Source: JAMZMI01 sp964353015 | GTDB taxonomy: Bacteria > Bacteroidota > Bacteroidia > Cytophagales > Cyclobacteriaceae | Assembly (NCBI GenBank): GCA_964353015.1 | Contig: CAYGUA010000008.1 | Span: 62,001-126,000, forward strand | Reading direction: 5' to 3' | DNA: 64,000 bases | Shown: positions 9,210 to 17,739 of the stretch, one piece after another | Numbering within the stretch: position 1 is the first letter of the stretch | Layout: each line of letters begins with the position of its first letter | Translations under genes and position numbers: made by a program | The notes under the pieces: generated by a model | The model's input: the letters and a program-made list of their open reading frames with translations, nothing else | The model's database searches: none | Told to the model about the DNA's origin: nothing

Positions 9210-10397
9210 ATGAAAAAAATGCTCGCCATTTTGGTAGTTGTGTTGATGAGTCAGGCTGTAAATGCTCAACAAATCGGCAATGATATTGACAATCGTTGGG
9301 TTAGAGTAGCCTCGATATATTCAATTACACGCTTATCTAATCCTCGGATGGGGGCTTTTGGAGAAATAGGTGCTGTGTCAGATGGTTTTTATTTCGATGC
9401 AGGTCTCTCACAAAATCCAGCTTCTCTAGCAACAAATAATCCATATTTTGCCGGATCAATTACCCATAATCCAGAAAAAAGTATTGGTACCAAGGATGTC
9501 GGCTTGACAAATTTTAAGGGTTTTTATACCATCGGACAAAATGATTTTGTTGGCTTAAATTTTGGGTATTATAATTTGGGTAAAGTTTATTTAACTGATG
9601 AATTAGGTAATCCATTAACAACCTATCAACCATTTGAAAGTCTTTTGCAAGGATCATGGGCACATCAATTTAGTGAGCATTTTGTAGCAGGTGCTTCCTT
9701 AAAATTTATACATACTGATTACGGTAAAAGGATTAATGCAAGTAGTATTGCTATTGATCTTGGACTTCAGTGGAAAAACAGAATTTCTTTCAATGAAGCC
9801 ATCGCATTAAACTATTCGATTGGGCTCGTTCTAAATGATTTTGGATCTAAGTTGAATTACGGAGGTGGCAGCTCTGGAGAAATTTTACCAACTAATCTAA
9901 GGTTAGGTGTCCTTTTCAATCCAGAGTATTCAATTTCTGAAAAGTTGAAAATCAATATTGACCTTGCGTATCAGGTTGATAAGTTGTTGGCACCAACGCC
10001 TCCATATTATAAGTATGATGACAATGGCTCTCGTATCGGTATTTCTAAAGGTTATGATCCCAATATATCCTCTTTTAGAGCACTTTATCAATCCTTCTAC
10101 GATGCACCTGGTGGCAAAAGTGAAGAATTGGATGAATTGATTCATAAATTCGGACTAGAGACCAGGATGAATTATGAGGATAAATATTTCATTGCTTTTC
10201 GCTTAGGTAAAGTAATGGAACATGAGGGCAAAGGATTTTCCAGAAAATCGTTTGGTTTTGGTCTTGGGGCTTATGGTTTTACTGGTGATTTTCAATTTAT
10301 GAATTACCAAATCGAAAATTATTATTTACCTAAGACCACTAGTTGGGTTGTGTCAGTTGGATATCGTTCCAGAATTGGAGAGCTGTTTAAGTTTTGA
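9210..10397 (+). CDS. PorV/PorQ-like outer membrane beta-barrel protein
   Basis: 395 residues from ATG at 9210; an upstream ATG at 9129 gives 27 extra residues that precede a clean signal peptide (MKKMLAILVVVLM...NAQ), so I reject it. The mature protein starts with NPRMGAFGE...GAVSDG...QNPASLA, the small-residue N-terminal plug region shared by T9SS proteins PorV and PorQ and by FadL-like barrels. The rest alternates polar and aromatic beta strands and ends with a Phe-terminated strand (IGELFKF), typical for BAM-assembled barrels. I infer an outer membrane protein, possibly part of or related to type IX secretion. It could instead be another UPF0164/FadL-like barrel. Confidence 0.6.
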   Translation: MKKMLAILVVVLMSQAVNAQQIGNDIDNRWVRVASIYSITRLSNPRMGAFGEIGAVSDGFYFDAGLSQNPASLATNNPYFAGSITHNPEKSIGTKDVGLTNFKGFYTIGQNDFVGLNFGYYNLGKVYLTDELGNPLTTYQPFESLLQGSWAHQFSEHFVAGASLKFIHTDYGKRINASSIAIDLGLQWKNRISFNEAIALNYSIGLVLNDFGSKLNYGGGSSGEILPTNLRLGVLFNPEYSISEKLKINIDLAYQVDKLLAPTPPYYKYDDNGSRIGISKGYDPNISSFRALYQSFYDAPGGKSEELDELIHKFGLETRMNYEDKYFIAFRLGKVMEHEGKGFSRKSFGFGLGAYGFTGDFQFMNYQIENYYLPKTTSWVVSVGYRSRIGELFKF

Positions 10398-10491
10398 AAA
10401 TAATAAGGAGAGCTAGAGCGAGATTGTGATCTTGTTTCAGAAAATGCCTGAGTTTTAGTGTATCATAAACTGTTAAAAATATAGTTAATTC

Positions 10492-10580
10492 CGCAATTAA
10501 TATTATCCGATTTCACCCTTTCAGGGTTTCCCCTTCTTACTTCATTTTGGTTCTATAATACCTTCACCTTGATGGGGTTC
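10492..10580. repeat. 89-bp direct repeat, copy 1
   Basis: This 89-bp stretch recurs at 11353-11441 in the same orientation with one mismatch that I can see (C versus T near the end, in ATACCTTC/ATACTTTC). It contains two small inverted motifs, ACCCTTTCAGGGT and a Gly-loop-like CACCTTGATGGGG. The two copies bracket the YefM/YoeB genes. Confidence 0.9.
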
Positions 10581-10684
10581 ACCCCACTAGTTCGAGCGAA
10601 AAGTATTGAGTGCCGAGAGAGCATTCTGCTGGTGCCCTACAACCCAATGCAATTCTGCGGATGTAAAGAGTGGATTTCATTTAG

Positions 10685-10714
10685 TATATTTGTACCATAG
10701 TGGTACACAAAATC
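10685..10714 (+). promoter_or_regulatory. Promoter and candidate autoregulatory operator of the yefM-yoeB pair
   Basis: TATATTTG at 10685-10692 is a perfect match to the Bacteroidota -7 consensus TAnnTTTG. It overlaps the inverted repeat GTACCA-TAG-TGGTAC (10692-10706), itself flanked by TTT and CAAA. The position, across the transcription start and just upstream of the antitoxin ATG at 10723, fits the operator bound by a YefM-type antitoxin complex. Binding is inference. Confidence 0.6.
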
Positions 10715-10722
10715 ATGAAAAG

Positions 10723-10974
10723 ATGATAGTGATAAGCAGCAGAGAATTCAGACAGAACCAGAAGAAATACTTTGAAAAAGTAGATAAAGGAGAGCACGTA
10801 ATTGTGCAAAGAGCCAAGGACAAAGCATATGCTTTGACCCCAATAAGTGAGAATGATATGTACTTCAATGCTGAAATGATAGACAAAATCAAACAGAGTA
10901 TTTTGGAAGTTCAGCAAGGTGAAGTTCAAAGAGTATCTACTCCTGAGGAGATCAGTGATTTATTAGGTCTATGA
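10723..10974 (+). CDS. yefM: Type II antitoxin, YefM/Phd family
   Basis: 83 residues from the ATG at 10723. It starts MIVISSREFRQNQKKYFEKV, with the Phd/YefM N-terminal DNA-binding fold, followed by a VIVQRAKDKAYAL strand and an acidic C-terminal tail expected to wrap the toxin. A longer frame begins at 10606 but runs through the promoter/operator and lacks similarity, so I do not use it. The stop overlaps the yoeB start (ATGA), indicating translational coupling. The antitoxin is expected to neutralise YoeB and repress its own promoter through the palindrome just upstream. Confidence 0.85.
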   Translation: MIVISSREFRQNQKKYFEKVDKGEHVIVQRAKDKAYALTPISENDMYFNAEMIDKIKQSILEVQQGEVQRVSTPEEISDLLGL

Positions 10975-11249
10975 GTTACACTTTAGAATTTTCTAAAACT
11001 GCAATAAAAGATATCGAAAACCATAAAAAATCAGGAGATAAACCAACACTTAAAAAAATCGAAAAATTGTTTAATGAGCTTTTGGAGCATCCTAAAACTG
11101 GAACTGGTCAACCTGAATTGCTAAAACATGATTTAGCTGGATTGTACTCTCGTAGAATCAATCAAAAACATAGATTAGTTTACTCAATAGACGATCAAAT
11201 CGTCAAAGTTTATGTGTTGAGTGCATGGTCGCATTACGGAGATAAATAA
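10971..11249 (+). CDS. yoeB: Toxin of YoeB (Txe) family, mRNA interferase
   Basis: 92-residue RelE-superfamily toxin, close to the standard YoeB length of about 84. Diagnostic features are all present: EHPKTGTGQPE, the LSRRI-like segment SRRINQKHRLVY, and the C-terminal HYGDK with the His-Tyr pair near the end. YoeB binds the ribosomal A site and cuts mRNA at codons. It overlaps its antitoxin gene by 4 bp. Catalytic Glu, Arg and His positions appear intact, so the toxin is probably active. Confidence 0.88.
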   Translation: MSYTLEFSKTAIKDIENHKKSGDKPTLKKIEKLFNELLEHPKTGTGQPELLKHDLAGLYSRRINQKHRLVYSIDDQIVKVYVLSAWSHYGDK

Positions 11250-11277
11250 ACTTACCAATGTTGTTCAATGCTCACAA

Positions 11278-11338
11278 TCCCGAAGGGATGTAATTATTAT
11301 AAATAGAAAGCAAGACAAAAACAGAACCCCGAAGGGGT
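11278..11338. repeat. Two small CCC-GAA-GGG hairpins of a dispersed repeat family
   Basis: TCCCGAAGGGA at 11278-11288 and ACCCCGAAGGGGT at 11326-11338 are short hairpins with GAA loops, each followed by TGTAAT/TGATAT-like A/T-rich sequence. Similar units lie in the 89-bp repeats and at 21357-21369. They resemble small dispersed palindromic elements often seen between genes in Bacteroidota. No transposase is attached. Confidence 0.7.
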
Positions 11339-11352
11339 GATATATTCCACAA

Positions 11353-11441
11353 CGCAATTAATATTATCCGATTTCACCCTTTCAGGGTTTCCCCTTCTTA
11401 CTTCATTTTGGTTCTATAATACTTTCACCTTGATGGGGTTC
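11353..11441. repeat. 89-bp direct repeat, copy 2
   Basis: Second copy of the repeat at 10492-10580, same orientation, one visible mismatch. It lies about 100 bp after the yoeB stop. The two copies are 861 bp apart (start to start), so the toxin-antitoxin pair sits in the unit between them. Confidence 0.9.
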
Positions 11442-11591
11442 TTTATCAGATTCCTTAACTGCGCCATGAATTGATATTCTCAAAATGTGTGCTGGCACGA
11501 GGCTGTGCATCGTGTCTTATGTTCTTAAAGGAAAGTTTCATCCAATCTTCACAAAATCAGTATTGAAGGAATGATATAATAAACACAAGCT

Positions 11592-11680
11592 GCACCAGGG
11601 ATGGAGCGGCATGTCTGAGCTCTGCCACTTTTGGTGGCAAGCGAGTAGCGACAGCCCGCCCGGGTGCCCAAATATTTTTC
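11592..11680 (+). other. Unassigned structured element (possible small RNA or 3' end motif)
   Basis: Within the 441-bp gap after yoeB, GCACC (11592-11596) can pair with GGTGC (11663-11667) and GGG (11598-11600) with CCC (11655-11657), enclosing a perfect TGCCAC-TTTTG-GTGGCA hairpin and the phrase GAGTAGCGACAGCCCG. The closing stem is followed by AAATATTTTTC, which would act like a terminator tail on the plus strand. The nested layout suggests an RNA element. I recall similar GGGAT...AGCCCG elements between genes in Bacteroidota but cannot name a family. The rest of 11442-11591 shows nothing recognisable. Confidence 0.4.
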
Positions 11681-11690
11681 TTGAATTGGT

Positions 11691-12374
11691 TTAAAAACCG
11701 CAGGCCGAAACTACATTCATGAATTGTGCTCGGAGGAGATGGTTGAGATCGGGGGACTCGATAAGTACACCGCGTACGATCAGAAGCAGACCTGAAATAA
11801 GCGCAATCGGTGTGGTCAGGTTGGAAATACGCTTGAAGAAATTGGGTAAAACGCTGCGAATCGCACCAAGTGAAGCCAAAGCGGGCAAAGTGCCCAAACC
11901 AAATGAAACCATATATACTGAGGCGGAAAACACATCTCTACTGAGCAAAGCGCCAGCCGCAGCTAGATAGATGAGCCCGCAAGGAAGAAACCCATTGAGC
12001 AATCCGGCACTGAGCCATCGGAATCTGGATCCGTAATAGCCTGTAAATTTCGTTTTAGCGCTTTGGTAGAGTTTAGATTGATAATACCAACCTTCGAATC
12101 GGTTTCTGATCTTGGGAAATCCGAAGAGTATGATAATCAGCACACCAAGTATAACGGCAAAATGCTGTTGCAATTCAAAAAACCTGACGGATGAACTGAT
12201 CAGACCAAAAAAAACACCGATCAAGGCATAGATAGAAATTCTGCCCAGGTGGTAGAGTAAAAATGACCAAATGGCTTGACTTCCTGATCTGCTGGTGAAT
12301 GAAATCATCAATGGGCCACACATGCCAACGCAATGCACACTCCCAAACAAGCCGATCAGAAAAGCTGCTATCAT
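11691..12374 (-). CDS. Sulfite exporter TauE/SafE-like (DsbD/UreH-type) membrane protein of the cbb3 cluster
   Basis: 227-residue polytopic membrane protein with about six membrane segments. It has the two characteristic metal/thiol motifs HCVGMCGPL (residues about 14-22) and the later FLPCGLIY. Proteins of this type, annotated as TauE/SafE or DsbD_2/UreH-like, are regular last genes of cbb3 oxidase operons and are thought to help copper delivery or redox maturation. It starts with a 4-bp ATGA overlap with ccoH. Transport substrate is inferred from context only. Confidence 0.82.
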   Translation of the reverse strand: MIAAFLIGLFGSVHCVGMCGPLMISFTSRSGSQAIWSFLLYHLGRISIYALIGVFFGLISSSVRFFELQQHFAVILGVLIIILFGFPKIRNRFEGWYYQSKLYQSAKTKFTGYYGSRFRWLSAGLLNGFLPCGLIYLAAAGALLSRDVFSASVYMVSFGLGTLPALASLGAIRSVLPNFFKRISNLTTPIALISGLLLIVRGVLIESPDLNHLLRAQFMNVVSACGF

Positions 12375-12814
12375 CTCAGAAAAACATCCTGTTCTTGAAA
12401 ATAGCTTTCGTCATTGACATTCCAGCTTACCTGAACTTTGAAGCTTCCTTTGATCAGATCCTTTTTGTTGATCTTTTGCTGATTTTCTTCGGTGAGTGCT
12501 ATCGGATAGGTTTTATCAAAAATCGCTTTTGAAACATGATAAAACTTCACTTCCCCACTTGCTCCAGCAAATGCTGGCGGAAATGACAGGATGAATTCAT
12601 CGGATTTTTGCTCAAATGAAATGCTCAGGCCGCTTTCGTGTAGATTGCTCCGATCATCTATGCGCTCCTGATAAACTAGCTCATCTTGATAATAAGTCTC
12701 TGAAACAAGATCAAAATCCTGCTGAAATGCCTGAATCACGATCCAAATCACAAATCCACAGAAGAGTATAAATGACAATACAATTCCTTTTCCCCAATCC
12801 CATTTCATAGTCAT
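12371..12814 (-). CDS. ccoH: FixH/CcoH family cbb3 oxidase assembly protein
   Basis: 147-residue protein with one N-terminal membrane segment (WGKGIVLSFILFCGFVIWI) and a periplasmic beta domain. The segment YYQDELVYQERIDDRSN matches the FixH family signature. FixH/CcoH helps assemble cbb3 oxidase, probably with the CcoI ATPase. ATG at 12814 or at 12808 (two codons later) may be used. It lies 17 bp after ccoG and overlaps the next gene by 4 bp. Confidence 0.88.
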   Translation of the reverse strand: MTMKWDWGKGIVLSFILFCGFVIWIVIQAFQQDFDLVSETYYQDELVYQERIDDRSNLHESGLSISFEQKSDEFILSFPPAFAGASGEVKFYHVSKAIFDKTYPIALTEENQQKINKKDLIKGSFKVQVSWNVNDESYFQEQDVFLR

Positions 12815-12831
12815 AATGTTTAAGTAGTTTT

Positions 12832-14259
12832 TCAGATCGCTGGACCTAAAAATTTAGTTTTTACTGTTTCAATCAGTTCATCGTTAGCATATACGCCGAT
12901 GACCACTCTGGTACTCAATCCTTCAAGATTTTCGGGTTTGATCACAAGGAAAAATGCTCCTGCTCCTATACCCTGTCTTTCCAGATTGATATTGTTGCCA
13001 ACCATCTCCAGCTTTCCCGCTGGCGACTCCAGCCTGAATTCCACGACATGATCTGCATTCGTTTTGTTTACCATTTTGATCTGGTAAAGATTCGTGATGG
13101 TGCCATCAGGTCGCTCCTGATACATCATACCCGGTGTTCTCAAAATAGTAGTTTCGAAATCTGAACGAATAGTCAGCAACACCACAAAAACTCCCATCAA
13201 CAAAATAAGCATGGCTGTGTAGCCTTTCATTCTGCCAGTGAATACAAATGGTTTTTTTTCAGCAATATTCTCCTCCGATGCATATCGAACCAATCCTTTT
13301 GGCTTGCCAATATGATCCATGATAGAATCACATGCATCGATGCAGGCAGTACAGTTCACACATTCGAGCTGCGTACCGTGTCTGATATCAATACCCGTAG
13401 GACAAACTGCTACACATTGACCACAATCAATGCAATCTCCTTTGCCAACAGCTTCTCTGTCTTCTCCTTTGCGGAATTTAGAACGCTCTTCTCCGCGCTC
13501 ATGATCATAAGCCACCACAATGCTTTGCCTATCGAGCAAAACACCTTGCAGCCTTCCATAAGGACAAATTGTGGTACATACCTGCTCTCTAAGCTGGCTA
13601 AATACACCATAAAATAATCCAGTGAAAACGACCATCGCTACAAATCCCATTGGTTTTTCCGCAGGACCGCTGGCTATTAAGTCCCAGGTTTGATCTACGC
13701 CAATGATATAAGCTAGAAAGGTGTGCATGATCGAAGCACTGATGAGCAAAAAGATAAAATGTTTGCTACCTTTTTTAAAAATCTTTTCTCCGTTCCAAGG
13801 CTGCTTATCCAGCTTGCGCTGCTTCATGTAGTCTCCTTCGATCCAATATTCTACACGGCGAAAAACCCATTCCATGAATATGGTCTGTGGACAAAGCCAG
13901 CCACAAAATATACGACCAAAAACTACCGTAAAGAGAATGACAAAAACCACCGTGGTAATCATGCCAATCACAGCAAGGAAGAAATCCTGCGGCCAAAAAA
14001 CTTGCCCGAAAATGACAAATTTTCTTTCAAGGATATTCAATAAAAGCAAAGGTTCACCACCAATTTTCACAAATGGTGTTCCGAATAATATAATTAGCAA
14101 AAGGACGCTTACCAACAATCTATAGTTGGTAAATCGTCCTTTCGGTTTTTTCGGATATACCCAAATTCTTTTTCCTGATTCGTCAACAGTAGATATTTTA
14201 TCTCTATAAGACTCTTGCGCCTCTTGCTCCTCGTAAATTTTGGTTAAATCCGTTTCCAT
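12832..14259 (-). CDS. ccoG: cbb3 oxidase accessory ferredoxin-like protein CcoG (FixG)
   Basis: 475-residue membrane iron-sulfur protein. After five or so membrane segments with a NapH-like GRIFCGWLCPQT motif, it carries two 4Fe-4S clusters: CIDCGQCVAVCPTG and CVNCTACIDACD. The C-terminal about 120 residues form a periplasmic Ig-like FixG domain. CcoG is a cupric reductase needed for cbb3 assembly in studied Proteobacteria. It overlaps the ccoP stop (TAATG), indicating coupling within the cco operon. Confidence 0.94.
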   Translation of the reverse strand: METDLTKIYEEQEAQESYRDKISTVDESGKRIWVYPKKPKGRFTNYRLLVSVLLLIILFGTPFVKIGGEPLLLLNILERKFVIFGQVFWPQDFFLAVIGMITTVVFVILFTVVFGRIFCGWLCPQTIFMEWVFRRVEYWIEGDYMKQRKLDKQPWNGEKIFKKGSKHFIFLLISASIMHTFLAYIIGVDQTWDLIASGPAEKPMGFVAMVVFTGLFYGVFSQLREQVCTTICPYGRLQGVLLDRQSIVVAYDHERGEERSKFRKGEDREAVGKGDCIDCGQCVAVCPTGIDIRHGTQLECVNCTACIDACDSIMDHIGKPKGLVRYASEENIAEKKPFVFTGRMKGYTAMLILLMGVFVVLLTIRSDFETTILRTPGMMYQERPDGTITNLYQIKMVNKTNADHVVEFRLESPAGKLEMVGNNINLERQGIGAGAFFLVIKPENLEGLSTRVVIGVYANDELIETVKTKFLGPAI

Positions 14260-15161
14260 TATATTCCTGCTTGTACCTCTGTGCTTGGTTGTTCTATTTG
14301 ATCAGCGCTTGAGCGCTCAAATAAATCCCCTTGTGGTTCTTTCTGATTTGGGGGGTTGGTTCCTTCTAATGTAATGATAAAACTAGCAGCCTGCTCCATT
14401 TCCTTAGGACTTAGCTGGCTTTGCCATGAGATCATTCCTTTAGATGGCACACCATATTTTATTGTCTTAAAAATCGATTGGACATCTCCTCCGTGGATCC
14501 AATATTTATCGGCAAAATTAGGACCTACTCCACCCTCGCCCTGCTGGCCATGACAAGCTGCACATTTAGCAATAAATATTTCCTTACCCGCAGCGATATC
14601 GCCAGGATCGGTTGAAATTTCTACCGAGTTTTCATCTATCAGATTATCCAAAGAAGCCAAATATGTCTGGACTTCTAGTTCTGCCTGCTCCATTTCGGCT
14701 ATGTATTCAGCCTCCTGTAGATCTCCGGTTTTAAAGACGTGAAAGTTTAGGATATAAATAACTCCAAAGACAATCGTGGCATAAAAACCGTAAAGCCACC
14801 ATGGTGGGAGCTTGTTGTCAAGCTCACGGATGCCGTCATAAGAATGATCAGTCATTACTGTTGCTTCCTCTTCTATCGGCACAGCAGCATTCATTCGGTT
14901 CCAGATTCTGAGCCAGAAACTTTCTTTGGCTTCTACTATTTCCCCAGCAGCTTCTTTTTTGAGATTCACTATAGACATGAGTGCGTATAGTGCGGCAAAA
15001 AGTGCCAATAGGGCTACAAATAGGACAACTCCTGCCAGACCCAGAACGATCTCAACCTGATATTGAGAATAAATTTCAGATGCCGTTTTTTCTTGGGCTG
15101 ATGCCAATCCAGGCACCAGGAGTACCATTAAAAAACTAGTTATTGATTTAGGTAAGTTCAT
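14259..15161 (-). CDS. ccoP: cbb3 cytochrome oxidase subunit III, monoheme CcoP
   Basis: 300 residues. A hydrophobic signal-like N-terminus (ends ASAQ), a second membrane segment at about 34-64, a third at about 121-141, then a periplasmic cytochrome c domain with one heme motif CAACH (200-204) and a Met ligand candidate in SKGMISW. Proteobacterial CcoP has two hemes; only one is visible here, as is usual in Bacteroidota. It passes electrons to CcoO/CcoN. It overlaps the upstream ccoQ-like gene by 14 bp. Confidence 0.92.
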   Translation of the reverse strand: MNLPKSITSFLMVLLVPGLASAQEKTASEIYSQYQVEIVLGLAGVVLFVALLALFAALYALMSIVNLKKEAAGEIVEAKESFWLRIWNRMNAAVPIEEEATVMTDHSYDGIRELDNKLPPWWLYGFYATIVFGVIYILNFHVFKTGDLQEAEYIAEMEQAELEVQTYLASLDNLIDENSVEISTDPGDIAAGKEIFIAKCAACHGQQGEGGVGPNFADKYWIHGGDVQSIFKTIKYGVPSKGMISWQSQLSPKEMEQAASFIITLEGTNPPNQKEPQGDLFERSSADQIEQPSTEVQAGI

Positions 15162-15339
15162 GATTCTCTTCGTTTGAGTCCAATGGAATTCTTGAAATTT
15201 CGTTGATATATTTCTTCTTCAGTGTAAGCACGTAAATGAATAGTCCTACAAAAAACACAAAGAAAATAATCAGGGAGATAAGCGGGAATATCTCAATTCC
15301 CGCTATGGTGTCCATATGATGTTTTATAAATTTTAACAT
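15148..15339 (-). CDS. ccoQ: CcoQ-like small cbb3 oxidase subunit
   Basis: 63-residue protein with one membrane segment (about residues 18-40) followed by a KKKY basic patch and an acidic tail. Size, single helix and position between ccoNO and ccoP match CcoQ, which stabilises the cbb3 complex. Sequence similarity alone is weak, so the name rests on context. It starts 10 bp after ccoNO and overlaps ccoP. Confidence 0.72.
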   Translation of the reverse strand: MLKFIKHHMDTIAGIEIFPLISLIIFFVFFVGLFIYVLTLKKKYINEISRIPLDSNEENHELT

Positions 15340-15349
15340 TTGATTTCTT

Positions 15350-17551
15350 TTAAGGATTATTCACTTTTTTGATGTCCGTGCCTATTCGCTGCAGGTAAGC
15401 AATCAATGCTACGATCTCTTTGTCAGGAACCACCTTGATTCCTTGAGTAAGCAGGTCTGCACTGATCTCAGCTGCCTGCGCATCTGCATCAATCACCGCC
15501 TGCAAATCGTAACCTTCGGCATAAGGCACACCCAAAGTCTGCATGGCTCTAATTTTATTTGGAGTCATTTCCTTATCCCAATTCTGCTCATAAAGCCAAG
15601 GATAGCGCGGCATGATAGATCCTGGTGACATGCTGGTAGGATCAAGCATGTGGTAATAATGCCATGTATTAGGATATTTACCTCCGACTCTCAACAAATC
15701 AGGACCGGTTCGCTTAGATCCCCACTGGAATGGATGATCATATACAAACTCCCCTGCTTTGGCATACTCGCCATATCTAGCCGTTTCTGATCGGAATGGC
15801 CGCACCATCTGAGAATGGCAGGTATAACATCCTTCTCTGATATAGATATCACGACCGTTCAATTCTAAAGGTGTATATGGCTGTACGCTTGAAATAGTTG
15901 GTACATTCGACTTCACAAGAAATGTTGGTACAATCTCCACTATACCTCCGATTGCTACAGCGATCAAACTGAATACCAAAAGGGTGATTGGTTTCCATTC
16001 AAATATTCTCCTGTGCCAATGTTCTGATTTAGGTGGCACATATCCTTTAGTGAGTGGAGCTGCTTCAGCTTTGGTCTCTTTGATAAAGCTTCCTGAGTTT
16101 GCTGTTTTTATCAGGTTATAAACCATCACTATCGAACCTACAAGGTAAAGGGCTCCTCCAAATGCTCTGAGCATATACATTGGTAAAATCTGAGTAACTG
16201 TCTCCAGGAAGTTGCTATAAACGAGCGTGCCTTCTGGTGAGAATTGTTTCCACATCAAACTTTGTGTGAAACCAGCCCAATACATTGGTAAAGCATAGAA
16301 AATGATTCCTAGTGTACCAATCCAAAAATGGAAATTGGCAAGTTTTTTAGAAAATAAACTGGTGCCGTAAATCTTCGGAATGATGTAATAAAGCATTGCG
16401 AATGTCAGGAATCCATTCCATCCTAAAGCCCCTACATGAACGTGAGCAACAACCCAGTCAGTAAAGTGAGCGATAGCGTTGAAATTCTTAAGGGAAAGCA
16501 TTGGGCCTTCAAAAGTGGACATACCGTAACATGTCACAGCCACAACCATAAATTTCAAAATAGGATCCTCACGAACACGATCCCAAGCTCCACGAAGTGT
16601 CAATAAACCATTTAACATTCCTCCCCATGATGGCAAAATCAACATGACTGAAAAGACAGTCCCAAGAGATTGTGCCCAGTTTGGAAGTGAATTGTATAAC
16701 AAATGGTGAGGACCTGCCCAGATATAAATGAAAATGAGCGCCCAAAAGTGAATGATGGATAGTCTATATGAATAAACAGGTCTGTTGGCTGCTTTTGGAA
16801 TGAAATAGTACATCAATCCCAAATAAGGTGTGGTCAGGAAGAATGCAACAGCATTGTGACCATACCACCACTGTACAAGCGCATCTTGTACACCAGCGTA
16901 CCATGAATAGCTTTTGAAAATGCTAATAGGCAGCTCGAAAGAGTTGACAATATGAAGCATAGCAACTGTCACGAACGTGGCAATGAAAAACCAAATAGCT
17001 ACATAAAGATGTCTCTCACGTCTCTTAAGGATAGTACCAAACATGTTGATTCCAAACACCACCCAAATGAGCGCAATAGCAATATCGATTGGCCATTCGA
17101 GCTCCGCATATTCTTTACCTGTGGTCAAACCAAGTGGCAATGTGATAGCGGCAGCAAGAATGATCGATTGCCATCCCCAAAAGTGAATTTTACTCAGCAA
17201 ATCACTGAACATGCGGGCTTTGCAAAGTCTTTGCAAGGAATAATACACACCGGCAAAGATTCCATTACCCACAAATGCGAAAATCACCGCATTGGTATGC
17301 AGTGGCCTGATTCGCCCGAAGGTGGTGTATTGTAAATCAAAATTGGCGTCAGGCCAGAAAAACTGGCAAGCAGCAAGTAGACCCACCGTCATTCCCACCA
17401 GACCAAAAATGGTAGCGGCTATTAAGAATAACCGAACGGTGGAATTGTCATAATAAAAGGTCTCAAGGCCACTACTTTCCGTCTTTTCCTTGACGGGTGG
17501 CGTGTTTACGGTCGTTGTTGACATTGATTGATTGGTTTGGTTCGTCATCAA
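15350..17551 (-). CDS. ccoN: Fused cbb3 oxidase subunits I and II (CcoN-CcoO)
   Basis: 733 residues. The first about 480 form a 12-helix heme-copper oxidase core (CcoN) with its metal ligand histidines, including the HNAVAFF and FEGPMLSLKNFNAIAHFTDW-type helices. After a linker, a single helix leads to the CcoO domain with the heme c motif CYTCH at 575-579, followed by SQMVRPF. The enzyme reduces oxygen to water at low oxygen tension. Fusion of CcoN and CcoO is common in Bacteroidota. The annotated ATG at 17551 lies inside ccoS in another frame; ATG at 17524 is also possible. Confidence 0.95.
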   Translation of the reverse strand: MMTNQTNQSMSTTTVNTPPVKEKTESSGLETFYYDNSTVRLFLIAATIFGLVGMTVGLLAACQFFWPDANFDLQYTTFGRIRPLHTNAVIFAFVGNGIFAGVYYSLQRLCKARMFSDLLSKIHFWGWQSIILAAAITLPLGLTTGKEYAELEWPIDIAIALIWVVFGINMFGTILKRRERHLYVAIWFFIATFVTVAMLHIVNSFELPISIFKSYSWYAGVQDALVQWWYGHNAVAFFLTTPYLGLMYYFIPKAANRPVYSYRLSIIHFWALIFIYIWAGPHHLLYNSLPNWAQSLGTVFSVMLILPSWGGMLNGLLTLRGAWDRVREDPILKFMVVAVTCYGMSTFEGPMLSLKNFNAIAHFTDWVVAHVHVGALGWNGFLTFAMLYYIIPKIYGTSLFSKKLANFHFWIGTLGIIFYALPMYWAGFTQSLMWKQFSPEGTLVYSNFLETVTQILPMYMLRAFGGALYLVGSIVMVYNLIKTANSGSFIKETKAEAAPLTKGYVPPKSEHWHRRIFEWKPITLLVFSLIAVAIGGIVEIVPTFLVKSNVPTISSVQPYTPLELNGRDIYIREGCYTCHSQMVRPFRSETARYGEYAKAGEFVYDHPFQWGSKRTGPDLLRVGGKYPNTWHYYHMLDPTSMSPGSIMPRYPWLYEQNWDKEMTPNKIRAMQTLGVPYAEGYDLQAVIDADAQAAEISADLLTQGIKVVPDKEIVALIAYLQRIGTDIKKVNNP

Positions 17552-17678
17552 ATAGAATCCTCACTGAGGGTGTATAATCATCATCATATTGTCCGCTTTT
17601 GGACGCCCATATGAAGGCGAACAAAAAGCCAGAAGCCACTAACAGACTGAATCCAATTAATATTATGATCACACTCAT
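17472..17678 (-). CDS. ccoS: cbb3 oxidase maturation protein CcoS
   Basis: 68-residue membrane protein. Single N-terminal helix with the CcoS-specific order: GFSLLVASGFLFAFIWASKSGQYDD, then RILFDDE. CcoS is required for cofactor insertion into CcoN. The tail after residue 48 is polar and overlaps the ccoNO start by up to 80 bp in a different frame. It is the first gene of the minus-strand cco operon and is preceded by an FNR-like palindrome 62 bp upstream. In most genomes ccoS follows ccoI directly; here ccoI is 3.7 kb away. Confidence 0.9.
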   Translation of the reverse strand: MSVIIILIGFSLLVASGFLFAFIWASKSGQYDDDYTPSVRILFDDEPNQSINVNNDRKHATRQGKDGK

Positions 17679-17739
17679 AGATTTGACAAGATTACGGCGA
17701 TCATTTGCCTCATGACATGAGGGTTTTCAAAGGGTAAAC

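Noticed and set aside
10606..10722. Extension of the yefM reading frame upstream to 10606
   Set aside because: It runs through the promoter and the palindromic operator, and the extra 39 residues match nothing in the family.
11278..11441. Repeated short palindromes as a CRISPR array
   Set aside because: Units differ in sequence and spacing and have no regular spacers; they are small hairpin repeats.
13312..13617. Long plus-strand frame opposite ccoG
   Set aside because: It is antisense to a well-supported iron-sulfur protein gene and has no motif; it arises from the codon usage of the real gene.
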